NCBI RefSeq assembly: GCF_011250645.1
Contig: NZ_JAANNO010000006.1
Coordinates: 30,225 to 94,224 of the forward strand
DNA length: 64,000 nt
Source of the DNA: Motilibacter aurantiacus
GTDB lineage: Bacteria > Actinomycetota > Actinomycetes > Motilibacterales > Motilibacteraceae
Reading direction: 5' to 3'
Both the position numbers and the translations under genes were made by a program. Positions 42,102 through 50,596 of this stretch are shown piece after piece. The notes under the pieces are model-generated. The model was not told the origin of the DNA. It saw nothing but the letters and a program-made list of their open reading frames with translations, and made no database searches. The number at the start of each line of letters is the position of its first letter. Position 1 is the first letter of the stretch.

Positions 42102-42775
42102 GGGCTGTGGGAGCCGGTCACCCGCCGGGACCGCAGCGCGTTCCACGCGAAGGTGCGCGAGGCCGGGGAGCCGGTGCCGCGGACCACACGAGCCCGAGCC
42201 GGCTGGTGAGCAGCGCGTTCACCCCGCGCAAGGTTTCCGCACCGGAGCCGGAGACCCGGCGACCGTCGACGGCCTGCTGGCGGACGTGCGGGCCAGCGGG
42301 ACCGTCGACGGCATGCGCGGCCTCGCCGACCCCGTTCCCGTGAACGTCATGCCCGGCTGGTCGGGGTACCCGAGGACGAGCGGCCTCGCTTCCGCGCCTG
42401 GTCGACTCGATCGCGTCACGCGGGCCGGACGGGGCCGGGGCGACCGCGCCCTGGGGGAGCTGGTCGACGAGCTGGCGGCCCGCCGAGGCGCCGACCCCGC
42501 GGACGACCTGCTCTCCGCGCTCGTCGGGCCCCGACGTCTTCTGACAGCCCGACCGCTTCGGCGTCTTCCGAGGCGACGTGCGCCACCACATCGGCTTCGG
42601 CCACGGCATCCACGTCTGTCTGGTCGCGCCGCTCGCCCGCCTGCAGCCGCGCGTCGTGATCGAGCAGCTGGCCAGCAGCTGCCCGGCCTGGCCCTGCTCG
42701 CGGACCCGGCGCAGCTGGGCGCGCAGAGCCCCCGCCTCGTGGAGCCGCCGCCGCGCGTCAGACGGGCCGGGCCGC
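42102..42775 (+). pseudogene. Decayed cytochrome P450 gene
   Basis: Pieces of a P450 are spread over three frames. The N-terminal piece GLWEPVTRRDRSAFHAKVRE begins at 42102. VDGLLADVRASGTVDGMRGL lies near 42260-42330 and VGVPEDERPRFRAWST at 42360-42407. ALGELVDELAARRGADPADD lies near 42447-42510. The heme loop FGHGIHVCLVAPLARLQPRV lies within 42548-42671. The oxygen-binding I-helix and the ExxR helix are missing, and the residue two after the heme Cys is Val instead of Gly. Frameshifts and an internal deletion make it non-functional. Confidence 0.82.
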
Positions 42776-42776
42776 G

Positions 42777-43622
42777 TCAGCCCGCCTCGGCGCCGGTCGC
42801 CACCGGCCGCCCGGGCAAGGTGGCCCACTGCGACCAGGACCCGGGGTAGAGCGCGACGTCCTCGTGGCCGGCCACAGCCAGCGCCACGATCTGCGAGGCC
42901 GCCGTCACCCCGGAGCCGCAGTAGACGCCGACCGGGCGGCCCGGCTCGACCCCGAGGCCGGTGAACCGCGCGGCGAGCTCGGCCGGCGGCAGGAACCTGC
43001 CGTCGGCCGCGAGATTGTCCAGGTACGGCGCGCTGACCGCGCCCGGGATGTGGCCGGGCTTCGGGTCGACCGAGGCCACCTCCCCGCGGTAGCGCTCGGC
43101 TGCCCGGGCGTCCAGGAGCAGCCCGCCCTCCGCCACGAGGCGCGCGGCACCGTCCGCGTCGAGCGTGGGCAGCCGCCCCTCGCCCAGCGTGACGTCGCCG
43201 GGCTCCGGGGCCGGTGCCCGGCCGGTCTCGAGCGGAAGCCCCGCCGCCCGCCAGGCCGGCAGGCCACCGTCGAGCAGGCGTACGTCGGGGTGGCCGGCCC
43301 AGCGCAGCAGCCACCAGGCCCGGGCCGCCGCGCCGCTGCCCCCGTCGTACACGACGACGGGCACACCGGACCGCAGCCCCCAGGAACGCGCGGCCTCCTG
43401 CAGTGCCTCGGGCGCCGGCAGCGGATGGCGGCCGACGCCCTCCCCGGCCGGCGCGGACAGCTCGGTGTCCAGGTCGACGTAGACGGCGCCGGGCACGTGG
43501 CCCGCCTCGAACTCGGCGCGCCCGGGCGGCCCGCCGAGCGCCCAGCGCACGTCGAGCAGGTGCAGGGCGCCGCCGGCCGAGACAGCGTCGGCCAGCTCGC
43601 TCACCGGGATCAGCACGCTCAT
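42777..43622 (-). CDS. Rhodanese-type sulfurtransferase
   Basis: The 281-residue protein has two rhodanese domains. The first (LLDVRWALGGPPGRAEFEAGHVPGAVYVDLD) is the inactive structural one. The second carries the catalytic loop CGSGVTA, typical of 3-mercaptopyruvate sulfurtransferases (thiosulfate types have CRKGVTA). It moves sulphur to thiols or cyanide. It lies tail-to-tail with the P450 relic. Confidence 0.92.
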   Translation of the reverse strand: MSVLIPVSELADAVSAGGALHLLDVRWALGGPPGRAEFEAGHVPGAVYVDLDTELSAPAGEGVGRHPLPAPEALQEAARSWGLRSGVPVVVYDGGSGAAARAWWLLRWAGHPDVRLLDGGLPAWRAAGLPLETGRAPAPEPGDVTLGEGRLPTLDADGAARLVAEGGLLLDARAAERYRGEVASVDPKPGHIPGAVSAPYLDNLAADGRFLPPAELAARFTGLGVEPGRPVGVYCGSGVTAASQIVALAVAGHEDVALYPGSWSQWATLPGRPVATGAEAG

Positions 43623-43645
43623 GTGCGCATCGTCGCACCGCGGGC

Positions 43646-44845
43646 TCAGCGGCCCACCCGCAGATCGCTCGCTCGCAGGACCAGGTGCAGCGGTTGACCG
43701 TCCAGCTCGCGCGCCCCCTCGGCGGCCGTCACCCCCAACCGCTCGGCGAGCCCCGGCCCGGTCGGCTCGAGGCGGCCGGTGCCCGAGACCAGGTCACCGG
43801 CGCGCAGGTGGGCCCGGGACTCGTCGCCGCCGGTTCGCAGCTGCACCCAGAGCCGGGCCGCCTGCCCCGGCATGCGGCGTACCTCCGGTGGTGCCGCTAC
43901 CCAGAAGCCCTCGTCGGCCGGGACAGCGAGCACCTCGGCGCCGGCCAGCCGGACCACCCGGTCCTCGGCCGACGGGGCCGGCGAGGAGAGGCTCCGCGGA
44001 GCCGCCGGCCGCGGCTCCTCGGCTGCACGCACCGCGGCGTAGCCCACGACGGCGGCGCCGGCGGCCACGGCTGCGGACGCGACCGCGGCCTGCGGGCGCA
44101 GCATCCTGCGGGCCAGGGACCGCCACCACGAGGGGGGCGGCCCGCCGGCGAGCGGGGCGGCGCCGGGGACCAGCCAGCCGGCGGGGAGGCGGCGCGCGCT
44201 CAGGGGCTCGGCGAGGCGGGCGCACGTGCCGCACTCGGCCAGATGCCGCATCGCCCCGGTCTCCCGCATCCGGCGGCGGTCGGCCGCCGACAGCGCCAGC
44301 AGGACGGGGCGGCAGCGCGCCGTCGGCAGCTCGGCCCGTTGCACGGCGAGGACGTAGTCGACGCGCAGCCGGGAGCGCGCCCGCGCCAGCCGCGCCGCCA
44401 GCGCCCCGGGCGAGGCGTCCTGCTCGGCCGCCAGGTCGGCGAGCGCCTCACCCTCGACGTCGTGCCGGAGCAGCGCCTCCTGGTCCCGCCGCGGCAGCCC
44501 CGCGATCGCGGCGGAGAGCATCCGCGCCCGGTCGGCGCGCTCGGCCTGCTCGGACGGGGAGGGTGGCTCCGGCGGGCCGGGCATCCGCTCGTACGCGCGC
44601 TGGGCCGCCGCCCCGGAGCGCAGCCTGGACAGAGCCAGGTTGCGAGCCGTCACCAGCGCGAAGGACTGGACGGCGACTCCGGAATCCAGCCGCTCCCGTG
44701 CCGTCCACGTGCGGACCAGTGCCTCCTGGACCACGTCCTCGAGATCGACCTGCGCGCTGCGGTCGCGCAGGTACCCCGCCAGGAACGAGCGCAGCCGTCC
44801 TGCGAGGTCGTCGACGGCCTGCGCGCCCCAGTCCTGCTCCGTCAT
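43646..44845 (-). CDS. ECF sigma factor fused to a membrane anti-sigma module
   Basis: The 399-residue protein begins as a Sigma-70 family ECF factor: region 2 (about 18-85, with VDLEDVVQEALVRTWTARERL) and region 4 (about 108-170, LPRRDQEALLRHDVEGEALADLA). A zinc-binding anti-sigma motif follows in the same chain (MRHLAECGTCARL, His-x3-Cys-x2-Cys, about 220). Then comes one membrane helix (AAVASAAVAAGAAVVGYAAV, about 275-295) and an outer domain of about 100 residues. Fused sigma/anti-sigma proteins are known in Actinobacteria and Planctomycetes; release presumably needs proteolysis or conformational change. ATG 44845; the longer frame is antisense to the next gene. Confidence 0.85.
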   Translation of the reverse strand: MTEQDWGAQAVDDLAGRLRSFLAGYLRDRSAQVDLEDVVQEALVRTWTARERLDSGVAVQSFALVTARNLALSRLRSGAAAQRAYERMPGPPEPPSPSEQAERADRARMLSAAIAGLPRRDQEALLRHDVEGEALADLAAEQDASPGALAARLARARSRLRVDYVLAVQRAELPTARCRPVLLALSAADRRRMRETGAMRHLAECGTCARLAEPLSARRLPAGWLVPGAAPLAGGPPPSWWRSLARRMLRPQAAVASAAVAAGAAVVGYAAVRAAEEPRPAAPRSLSSPAPSAEDRVVRLAGAEVLAVPADEGFWVAAPPEVRRMPGQAARLWVQLRTGGDESRAHLRAGDLVSGTGRLEPTGPGLAERLGVTAAEGARELDGQPLHLVLRASDLRVGR

Positions 44846-44908
44846 GTTTCGTCCTGCCGCCGTGCCTGCCTCGCCACCTGCCCGGGCGCCGGGCCCCGCA
44901 CACACGTC

Positions 44909-44940
44909 AGCGGTGCCCCGGGAATCCCCGGGGCACCGCT
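44909..44940 (-). terminator. Terminator after the PRC-barrel gene
   Basis: Perfect 14-bp arms AGCGGTGCCCCGGG (44909-44922) and complement (44927-44940) surround the loop AATC, 18 bp after the stop. It separates the PRC-barrel gene from the sigma gene. Confidence 0.85.
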
Positions 44941-44957
44941 GGTCGTCGCCGTACCGG

Positions 44958-45812
44958 CTAGCGGCGCGTGGGCGCGTCGACGTCGCCCTCGAGCTCGATG
45001 CGCTCCTTGCGGACGTCCTCGGTGACCTGCTCGTTCGTGGTCTCGGACTCGACGTCGAGGCGCACCCGCTCCACGGGGACGGCCTCGGTCGTGACGACCG
45101 GGCGCTCAGCGTGCAGCACGACCTCGTGCTCCTCCTCGCTGATCGCGGGGCCCGACGTCGCGCGGTCGTAGTTCTCGTCCGTGATGGGCTCGGTGACGAG
45201 CGTCGCGCGCTCGCTGCGCACGGGGACGGTGACCGTCTCCTGCTCGGTCTCGACCCACTTGCGCAGCCGCGCACGGCCGGCCGCGACCGTCTCGGTGCCG
45301 ACGCGGACGCGCTCCTCCGAGCGAGTCATCGCGTCGTCGGTGTTCGGCCCGGACGTGTCGTGCCCCACCGTGCCGGCGGTCTCGTACGTTCCCGTGCCCG
45401 CCCCGGTGTAGGTGCCGGTCGTCGTCTCCGTGCCGACCGTGCCGACCGTGCCGTCGGTGTAGCCCGCGGCCTCCTCGGCGTAGCCGGCCGTGCCGGCCTG
45501 CTGCACCCCGTAGTAGCGGAAGAGCTCGGCCTCCTCGGCCTCGGACAGGTGCCCGGCCTCCGGGTCGACGTTCGGGGCGTCCTTGATCTGGTCCTTGGTG
45601 TACGGCACCCGGACCTCGTCCGCGCTCGTCGTCGCCTCGGCGAGCGGCACGAAGGTCTCCTTCGTGCTGAACAGGCCGGTGTGCACGGTCAGCCACTCAG
45701 GCCGGCCCGTCGCGTCGTCGAGGTAGACCTGGCCGATCTTGCCGATCTTCTGGCCGTCACTGCCGTAGAGGGTGCCGCCGATGACGCCGGTCAGGTCGTC
45801 GGTTCCGATCAT
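44958..45812 (-). CDS. PRC-barrel and DUF2382 (YsnF/AvaK) domain protein
   Basis: The 284-residue acidic protein has an N-terminal PRC-barrel (about 8-85: GGTLYGSDGQKIGKIGQVYLDD, TGLFSTKETFVPLAEA). A Gly/Thr/Tyr-rich linker with GTVGTVGTETTTGTYTG follows. The C-terminal DUF2382 domain (about 165-284) is rich in Glu/Val with repeats such as EERVRVGTETVAAG. Such proteins are usually stress-linked in actinobacteria, but their biochemical role is unknown. ATG with AAAGG 8 nt upstream. The 348 bp upstream (45813-46160) hold no gene and only a weak GTTTTC-N15-GGGATC promoter-like pair. Confidence 0.85.
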   Translation of the reverse strand: MIGTDDLTGVIGGTLYGSDGQKIGKIGQVYLDDATGRPEWLTVHTGLFSTKETFVPLAEATTSADEVRVPYTKDQIKDAPNVDPEAGHLSEAEEAELFRYYGVQQAGTAGYAEEAAGYTDGTVGTVGTETTTGTYTGAGTGTYETAGTVGHDTSGPNTDDAMTRSEERVRVGTETVAAGRARLRKWVETEQETVTVPVRSERATLVTEPITDENYDRATSGPAISEEEHEVVLHAERPVVTTEAVPVERVRLDVESETTNEQVTEDVRKERIELEGDVDAPTRR

Positions 45813-46160
45813 GAGATGCCCTTTCTGCGATTCGATACGTCCGGCTCTGCGGCGACGGCCGCGCCTCCGCGGGACTCCGGGCACCGTCGCGCCCTCCCTC
45901 ACGGGAGCTCGCACGGGTGGCCCTGGGTCGCGCAATGACGGGGTGTGGGGCGGCGGGCTGCTGCCCGGCCACCGTGTCCGCTTCCCTGCAGGGCGTCCCC
46001 CGCGCAGCGGTCGTCGCAACGAAAGGACAGATCCCCGGTCACGCACCTGCGAAAACTGGAAAGAACCGGGCGAATCTTGCGTCATGGCCCGACGGTCACG
46101 TCGTTGTGCGCGCAGTTGTCACACAACGTGTCTCCCACAGTGTGTCCCCGTCAGGACGGA

Positions 46161-46198
46161 GGAGCCGGCCCACCCCGAGAACGGGATGGGCCGGCTCC
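46161..46198 (-). terminator. Terminator after the chemoreceptor gene
   Basis: Outer arms GGAGCCGGCCCA (46161-46172) and TGGGCCGGCTCC (46187-46198) and inner CCCG-AGAA-CGGG form a 16-bp stem with one mismatch, 35 bp after the stop. Confidence 0.8.
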
Positions 46199-46232
46199 AT
46201 GCACGACGACGACGTGCCGATCATCACAGCGG

Positions 46233-48356
46233 TCACAGCCGGAAGCTGGACACCAGCCGTCCGAGCTCGTCGGTGAGCGCGGCCAGCTCGGAGGCGGTCC
46301 GCTGCGCCTGGCCGGCGCGCTCGTCGGTCGAGGCCGCCGCCAGCGCGACGTCCGCGATGCCGGTCGCGATCTCGCTCGCGGCGTCCCGCGTGCCGGCCAT
46401 CTGCTGCTGCATCCCGGCGGTGGTCGCGGTCTGCTCCTCGACCGCCCCCGCGATGTTGGTCTGGTAGCTGTCGATCGACGCGATGACCTCCCCCATGCGG
46501 TTCATGGCGGACGTCACCTCGCCGGTCTCCTCCTGGATCGCGCACACCCGCCGGCTGATGTCGTCCGTCGCGCGCGCCGTCTCCGTGGCCAGCTCCTTGA
46601 CCTCGTTGGCGACCACCGCGAACCCCTTGCCGGCCTCGCCGGCGCGGGCCGCCTCGATGGTGGCGTTCAGCGCCAGCAGCTTGGTCTGCTCCGCGATCGA
46701 CGTGATCGCCTTGACGACCTCGTCGATCTGCGCGCTGGAGGAGGCGAGCTTGCCGACCGTCTCGGTGGTGTGCTCGACCGTGCGGACCGCGTCCCCCGCG
46801 ATCGCGGCGGCCTCTGCCGCGTTCCGGGAGATCTCGGTGATCGAGGAGGACATCTCCTCGGCGCCCAGGGTGAGCTCGTGCACGTTGGAGCGCACGTCCT
46901 GCGCCGCGCCCTCCGCCCGGGCCGCATGCTCGGCCGAGCGGTTGGCGGCGCGGCCGAGGTCCTCGGCGATGCGGCCCACCTGGGCACCGCTCGCCTGCAG
47001 CTTGGCCGCCACGTGGGCGACGCCCTCGACCGTCACCGCCACCTTGGCGACAAAGGCGTTGAAGGCGCGGGCGAGCTGCCCGGCCTCGCCGGGCTCGTCC
47101 TCGTCGAGCCGGGCGGAGAGGTCGCCGTCGCCGTCGGACACCGCCCGCAGCCGCTCGTGCAGCCGCTCGAGCGGTCGGGCCATGCGGGCACCGACGGCGA
47201 GCGCGACCAGCGCCGCGACGACCGCGACCAGCAGGGCGGCGAGGACGAGGGAGCCGATGAGGCCGCGCGTGCCCGCGGCCACGTCCTCGTCCACCGCGGA
47301 GAAGTCGCTGTCCTGGGAGTCGACGAGGATGACCCAGTCCCACGGCGCGTAGTAGCTCACCCGGAGGGTGTGGCCGCCGGTGTCGGCGTGGCGGTAGGGC
47401 ACGGTCGCGAGCTGGCCGCCGGTCAGCTGCGCGCCCTTGGCCACGGCCTCGGCGAGGTAGGCCTTGCCGTCGGCGTCCGTGACCTCCAGCGGGTCGGTGC
47501 CGTCCGGCCAGGTGCTCATCATGACCTTGCCCCGGCGGTCGCCGGTCCCGCCGACGATCGCGACCGTGCCGTGCTCGCCGGCCTTGGCCTGCATGAGGGC
47601 CTCGCGCAACGTGGGGATGCTCTCCTGCTTGACCCCGACGTACAGCATGCCGACCACCCGGCCGCGCGCGTCCTCGAGCGGCTGGTAGACCGCGGCGTAG
47701 TAGCTGTCGACGACGAAGGCGACGCCGCGGAAGGTCTTGCCCGAGGTGACCGTCGAGACGACGGCGTTCGGCTTCCCGTCGGCCCCGAGCGCGGGGATGT
47801 ACGTGCCGATGGCCCGCTTGCCGTCCTTGCCCAGGACGTTGGTGGCTACCCGGAGCATGCCGCCGTCGGGCATGCGCTGGAAGATCGTGGCCGTGCCGCC
47901 GACCAGCCGCTTGACCTCGTCGACGACAGCGGTCGCGCGGCCCGCGTCGGTGTTCTGGCCCAGCCAGGTGGCGCCGGCGAGCGCGCGCGGCAGCGTGACC
48001 CGGGTCTGCTCCTGGGTGACCTGGTTCTTCGCGCTCCACGAGACCGACCCGCCGCCGGTGCCGAAGCCGCCCGCGCGGGCAAGAACGTCGCTCGCCACGG
48101 CGAGGTCGTTGTCGAGCTTGACGCCGGTGAGGTCGCCCTGGGTCGAGACCACGTCGTAGACGCCGTCGGCGACCCGGTCGAGCTGCTGGTCGGTCAGGCC
48201 GGCGACCTCCTCGCGCACGTCGGCGCCCATCCGGCCGGCCTGCAGCGCGCCGAACCCGGTGAGCACCACCGAGGTCAGCACGGTCCCGCCGACGAGAAGT
48301 GACGTGACACGGAAACGGGTCCCGCGTCCGGTGCGGGGGACAGGCAAGGTGCTCAT
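46233..48356 (-). CDS. Methyl-accepting chemotaxis protein
   Basis: This 707-residue chemoreceptor has membrane helix 1 (about 17-40) and a large extracellular Cache-type sensor (about 41-360, with GTATIFQRMPDGGMLRVATNV and SYYAAVYQPL). Helix 2 (about 362-389) and a HAMP domain (RPLERLHERLRAVSDGDGDL) follow. The cytoplasmic coiled coil has the conserved tip EQTKLLALNATIEAARAGE (about 555-580). Its partner che genes are not in the window. The Cache fold suggests small organic acids or amines as ligands, without proof. It is divergent from the amidase gene. Confidence 0.94.
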   Translation of the reverse strand: MSTLPVPRTGRGTRFRVTSLLVGGTVLTSVVLTGFGALQAGRMGADVREEVAGLTDQQLDRVADGVYDVVSTQGDLTGVKLDNDLAVASDVLARAGGFGTGGGSVSWSAKNQVTQEQTRVTLPRALAGATWLGQNTDAGRATAVVDEVKRLVGGTATIFQRMPDGGMLRVATNVLGKDGKRAIGTYIPALGADGKPNAVVSTVTSGKTFRGVAFVVDSYYAAVYQPLEDARGRVVGMLYVGVKQESIPTLREALMQAKAGEHGTVAIVGGTGDRRGKVMMSTWPDGTDPLEVTDADGKAYLAEAVAKGAQLTGGQLATVPYRHADTGGHTLRVSYYAPWDWVILVDSQDSDFSAVDEDVAAGTRGLIGSLVLAALLVAVVAALVALAVGARMARPLERLHERLRAVSDGDGDLSARLDEDEPGEAGQLARAFNAFVAKVAVTVEGVAHVAAKLQASGAQVGRIAEDLGRAANRSAEHAARAEGAAQDVRSNVHELTLGAEEMSSSITEISRNAAEAAAIAGDAVRTVEHTTETVGKLASSSAQIDEVVKAITSIAEQTKLLALNATIEAARAGEAGKGFAVVANEVKELATETARATDDISRRVCAIQEETGEVTSAMNRMGEVIASIDSYQTNIAGAVEEQTATTAGMQQQMAGTRDAASEIATGIADVALAAASTDERAGQAQRTASELAALTDELGRLVSSFRL

Positions 48357-48379
48357 GGTCCGGGTTCTCGCCTTCTAGA

Positions 48380-48400
48380 GCTATTGCCTGAAGCACTAGC
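48380..48400. promoter_or_regulatory. Imperfect palindrome between chemoreceptor and amidase genes
   Basis: GCTATTGCCTGAAGCACTAGC has arms GCTA-TGC and GCA-TAGC with a single mismatched pair. It lies 24 bp before the chemoreceptor ATG and about 80 bp before the amidase start. No known operator matches. Confidence 0.35.
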
Positions 48401-48476
48401 ACGGGGGCGTCACCCGGCCGGCCCAATGCCGGCCCACTGGCGGCGGATGGCGGTCCGATGCCGCTCTAATGAAGGT

Positions 48477-49250
48477 GTGCGCCTCCTCCGCCCGCTCGCG
48501 CTGCCCGCGCTCGTCGCCCTCCTCGCCGCGGGCGCACCGACGAGCGCGCAGGCACGGCCGCCGGCGCCGCTGCCGCTGGAGGGCCGGCGCATCGTGCTGG
48601 ACCCCGGTCACAACGGCGACAACGCGCTGCACCCGGAGGTCACCGGCCGGCCCGTCGACGCCGGCGGCTTCTCCAAGCCCTGCAACACGACCGGGACCGC
48701 GACGGACGCCGGCTACCCGGAGCACGCCTTCGCCTTCGACGTCGCCCGCCGGGCCGCCACCATCCTGCGTGGGCTCGGCGCCACGGTCAGCCTCACCCGC
48801 CCGGACGACAGCGGCGTCGGCCCGTGCGTGGACCGGCGCGCCCGCATCGCCAACGAGCGGCGCGCCGAGGTCGTCGTCTCCATCCACGCCGACGGCGCGT
48901 CCTCCCGCGCCCGCGGCTTCCACGTCATCGAGCCCGGCCTCGCGCCGGACAGGGGCAACCTGCGCGTCCTCGGCGCGTCCGACGAGCTCGCCCGGGCGCT
49001 GCGCGCGTCCTTCGGCGGCGTGACGGGGCTGCCGCGCGCGACGTACGCCGGCGGGCTCCGGGAGCCGGGCCTGGCCCGCCGGTCCGACCTGGCCGGGCTC
49101 AACCTCGCACGGCAGGCGGCGACGCTGGTCGAGTGCGGCAACATGCGCAACTCCAGCGATGCGAGTTTCCTGAGCTCGGCTTCAGGTCGCGGCAAGGCTG
49201 CACGCGGGATCGCGGAAGGCGTGCTCGCCTATCTGACGACCGGCTCCTAG
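48477..49250 (+). CDS. Secreted N-acetylmuramoyl-L-alanine amidase (Rv3717-like)
   Basis: This enzyme cuts the amide bond between muramic acid and the stem peptide of peptidoglycan. It is an Amidase_3 domain directly after a signal peptide (VRLLRPLALPALVALLAAGAPTSAQA), with no cell-wall binding module, as in M. tuberculosis Rv3717. Zinc ligands are in LDPGHNG, YPEHAFAFD and VSIHADG; the catalytic Glu is in LVECGNMRN. The start is uncertain: GTG 48477 gives the cleanest signal peptide, but GAAGG is too close; ATG 48447 is an alternative. Confidence 0.85.
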   Translation: MRLLRPLALPALVALLAAGAPTSAQARPPAPLPLEGRRIVLDPGHNGDNALHPEVTGRPVDAGGFSKPCNTTGTATDAGYPEHAFAFDVARRAATILRGLGATVSLTRPDDSGVGPCVDRRARIANERRAEVVVSIHADGASSRARGFHVIEPGLAPDRGNLRVLGASDELARALRASFGGVTGLPRATYAGGLREPGLARRSDLAGLNLARQAATLVECGNMRNSSDASFLSSASGRGKAARGIAEGVLAYLTTGS

Positions 49251-49275
49251 CGCGGGAGCCGTGACACGCCGACAT

Positions 49276-49395
49276 CGTCAAGTCCTGCGCTGTCCCCGGC
49301 AGCAGAGTGGGCGCGAGCTCCTGGGCCCACACCTTGTAGACGGCCTCGCCGGAGAAGGCCGCACCGAGCACGAGGAGCAGGTTGAGCGCACGAGA
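49276..49395 (-). pseudogene. Remnant of a sugar MFS transporter
   Basis: A 40-codon stretch on the minus strand reads SRALNLLLVLGAAFSGEAVY then KVWAQELAPTLLPGTAQDLT. This matches a late helix-loop of sugar-porter MFS proteins, where GEALxKxWxQELFPTLLRGTAQG is typical. Nothing else of the gene remains; it is flanked by the amidase and the ROK regulator. The fragment lies downstream of the ROK gene in the same orientation. Confidence 0.6.
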
Positions 49396-49430
49396 GCGTC
49401 GTGTCCCGCGCGGCCCCTCGCATCGCCCCG

Positions 49431-50567
49431 TCAGAGCAACGGCCACAGTGCGGTCCACACCTGCTCGGCCGCGCCCACCAGAGGGCCGGCCTCGCGCAGC
49501 TCGGCGGGGACTAGCCGGGGCGGGAGGTCCCGGCGGAAGGCCATCAGCCCCGCGAGGTACGCCGCCTCCAACGCTCCGGGCGCGGCCTCGAGCAGGTCCG
49601 TCGCCAGCCCGTCGAGGATGACCAGGTCGGGGTCGAGCGCGTTGACGAGGCCGGCGACGCCGCGGCCGAACGTGCCGGCGATCTGCTCGGCGGCGGCGCG
49701 GGAGGCGGCGTCGCCGCTGCGCGCCCTTCGGAGCACCCGCTGCCCGTAGCTGATGGGGTTGGCCGGTGGGGCAGCGCCGAGCAGCCGGGCCAGGGCGGTC
49801 CCGTCCACGGCGATCCCCCAGCAGCCGCGGGCGCCGCAGGGACAGGTGAGCTCGGGGTCGCCGAACGGCATGTGGCCGAACTCGCCCGCGACGCCGCGCG
49901 CGCCGCGCACCAGTCGCCCACCGTCGAGCACCGCGCCGCCGAGCCCCGCCTCGATGCGGACGTGGATCGCGAGCGCGGCGTCCACCGCAGCCCCGCGGCG
50001 GCCTTCCGCGAGGGCCGCCAGCGTGGTGTCGTTGTCCGCGACGATCACCTCGGCGCCCGGCCACACGGCGTGCAGGTCGACCGCGTGCCAGTCGAGGTTC
50101 GCCGCGTCGAGGTACCTGCCCTCCAGAACCGTGCCCGGCGCGGAGACACCCAGCCCGCGCACCCGCCCCTCGAAGCGGGCGCGCAGCTCCCCGACCGCCT
50201 GCGCGACGGCGGGCAGCACCGCCTCGACCCGACCGGTGTGCGGCTCGGCGACGGTGGCCAGCGCGGTGCCGCCCAGCTCGACCGCGTCCAGCCGCCAGGA
50301 CTCGTGGGTGATGGAGAGGGCCAGGACCACCGGCCCGGCGGGGTGCGCCACCAGGTGGCGCGTGGGCCGGCCGCGCGAGCCGCTCGGCGGCGCCGGCCGC
50401 TCGGTGAGCAGTTGCGCGGTCACGAGCCGCCCCACCAGCTCGGTCGCCGCCCCGGTCCCGAGCCCGAGCCGCCGCGCCGCCTCCGCCCGGGTCAGCCCCG
50501 GGTCCGCGTGCACGGCCTGCAGCAGTGCCAGCGCCCGTCCCTCGATCCGGCTCACGACCGCCTCCAT
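49431..50567 (-). CDS. ROK-family transcriptional regulator
   Basis: The 378-residue regulator has an N-terminal winged helix (about 10-70: GLTRAEAARRLGLGTGAATELVGRLV) and a ROK sugar-kinase fold. ROK signatures are AGLGGAVLDGGRLVRGARGVAGEFGHM and the zinc motif CPCGARGCWG. The ATP-binding DxGxT at the start of the kinase fold is replaced (ALSITHESWRL), so it is a sensor and not a kinase. It is divergent from an MFS transporter gene across an inverted repeat, and likely controls it. Confidence 0.92.
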   Translation of the reverse strand: MEAVVSRIEGRALALLQAVHADPGLTRAEAARRLGLGTGAATELVGRLVTAQLLTERPAPPSGSRGRPTRHLVAHPAGPVVLALSITHESWRLDAVELGGTALATVAEPHTGRVEAVLPAVAQAVGELRARFEGRVRGLGVSAPGTVLEGRYLDAANLDWHAVDLHAVWPGAEVIVADNDTTLAALAEGRRGAAVDAALAIHVRIEAGLGGAVLDGGRLVRGARGVAGEFGHMPFGDPELTCPCGARGCWGIAVDGTALARLLGAAPPANPISYGQRVLRRARSGDAASRAAAEQIAGTFGRGVAGLVNALDPDLVILDGLATDLLEAAPGALEAAYLAGLMAFRRDLPPRLVPAELREAGPLVGAAEQVWTALWPLL

Positions 50568-50591
50568 AAAGCTCGTGGAGGGAGTTTAATG
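50565..50591. promoter_or_regulatory. Candidate ROK operator
   Basis: CATAAAGCTC (50565-50574) and GAGTTTAATG (50582-50591) form an inverted repeat matching at 8 of 10 positions with a 7-nt spacer, in the 29-bp gap between the two divergent genes. It overlaps the ROK start codon. Confidence 0.55.
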
Positions 50592-50596
50592 GGAGG

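Noticed and set aside
45813..46160. A sigma-B type stress promoter for the PRC-barrel gene
   Set aside because: GTTTTC-N15-GGGATC is present, but far from the start codon and the -10 deviates from GGGTAW; too weak to list as a feature.
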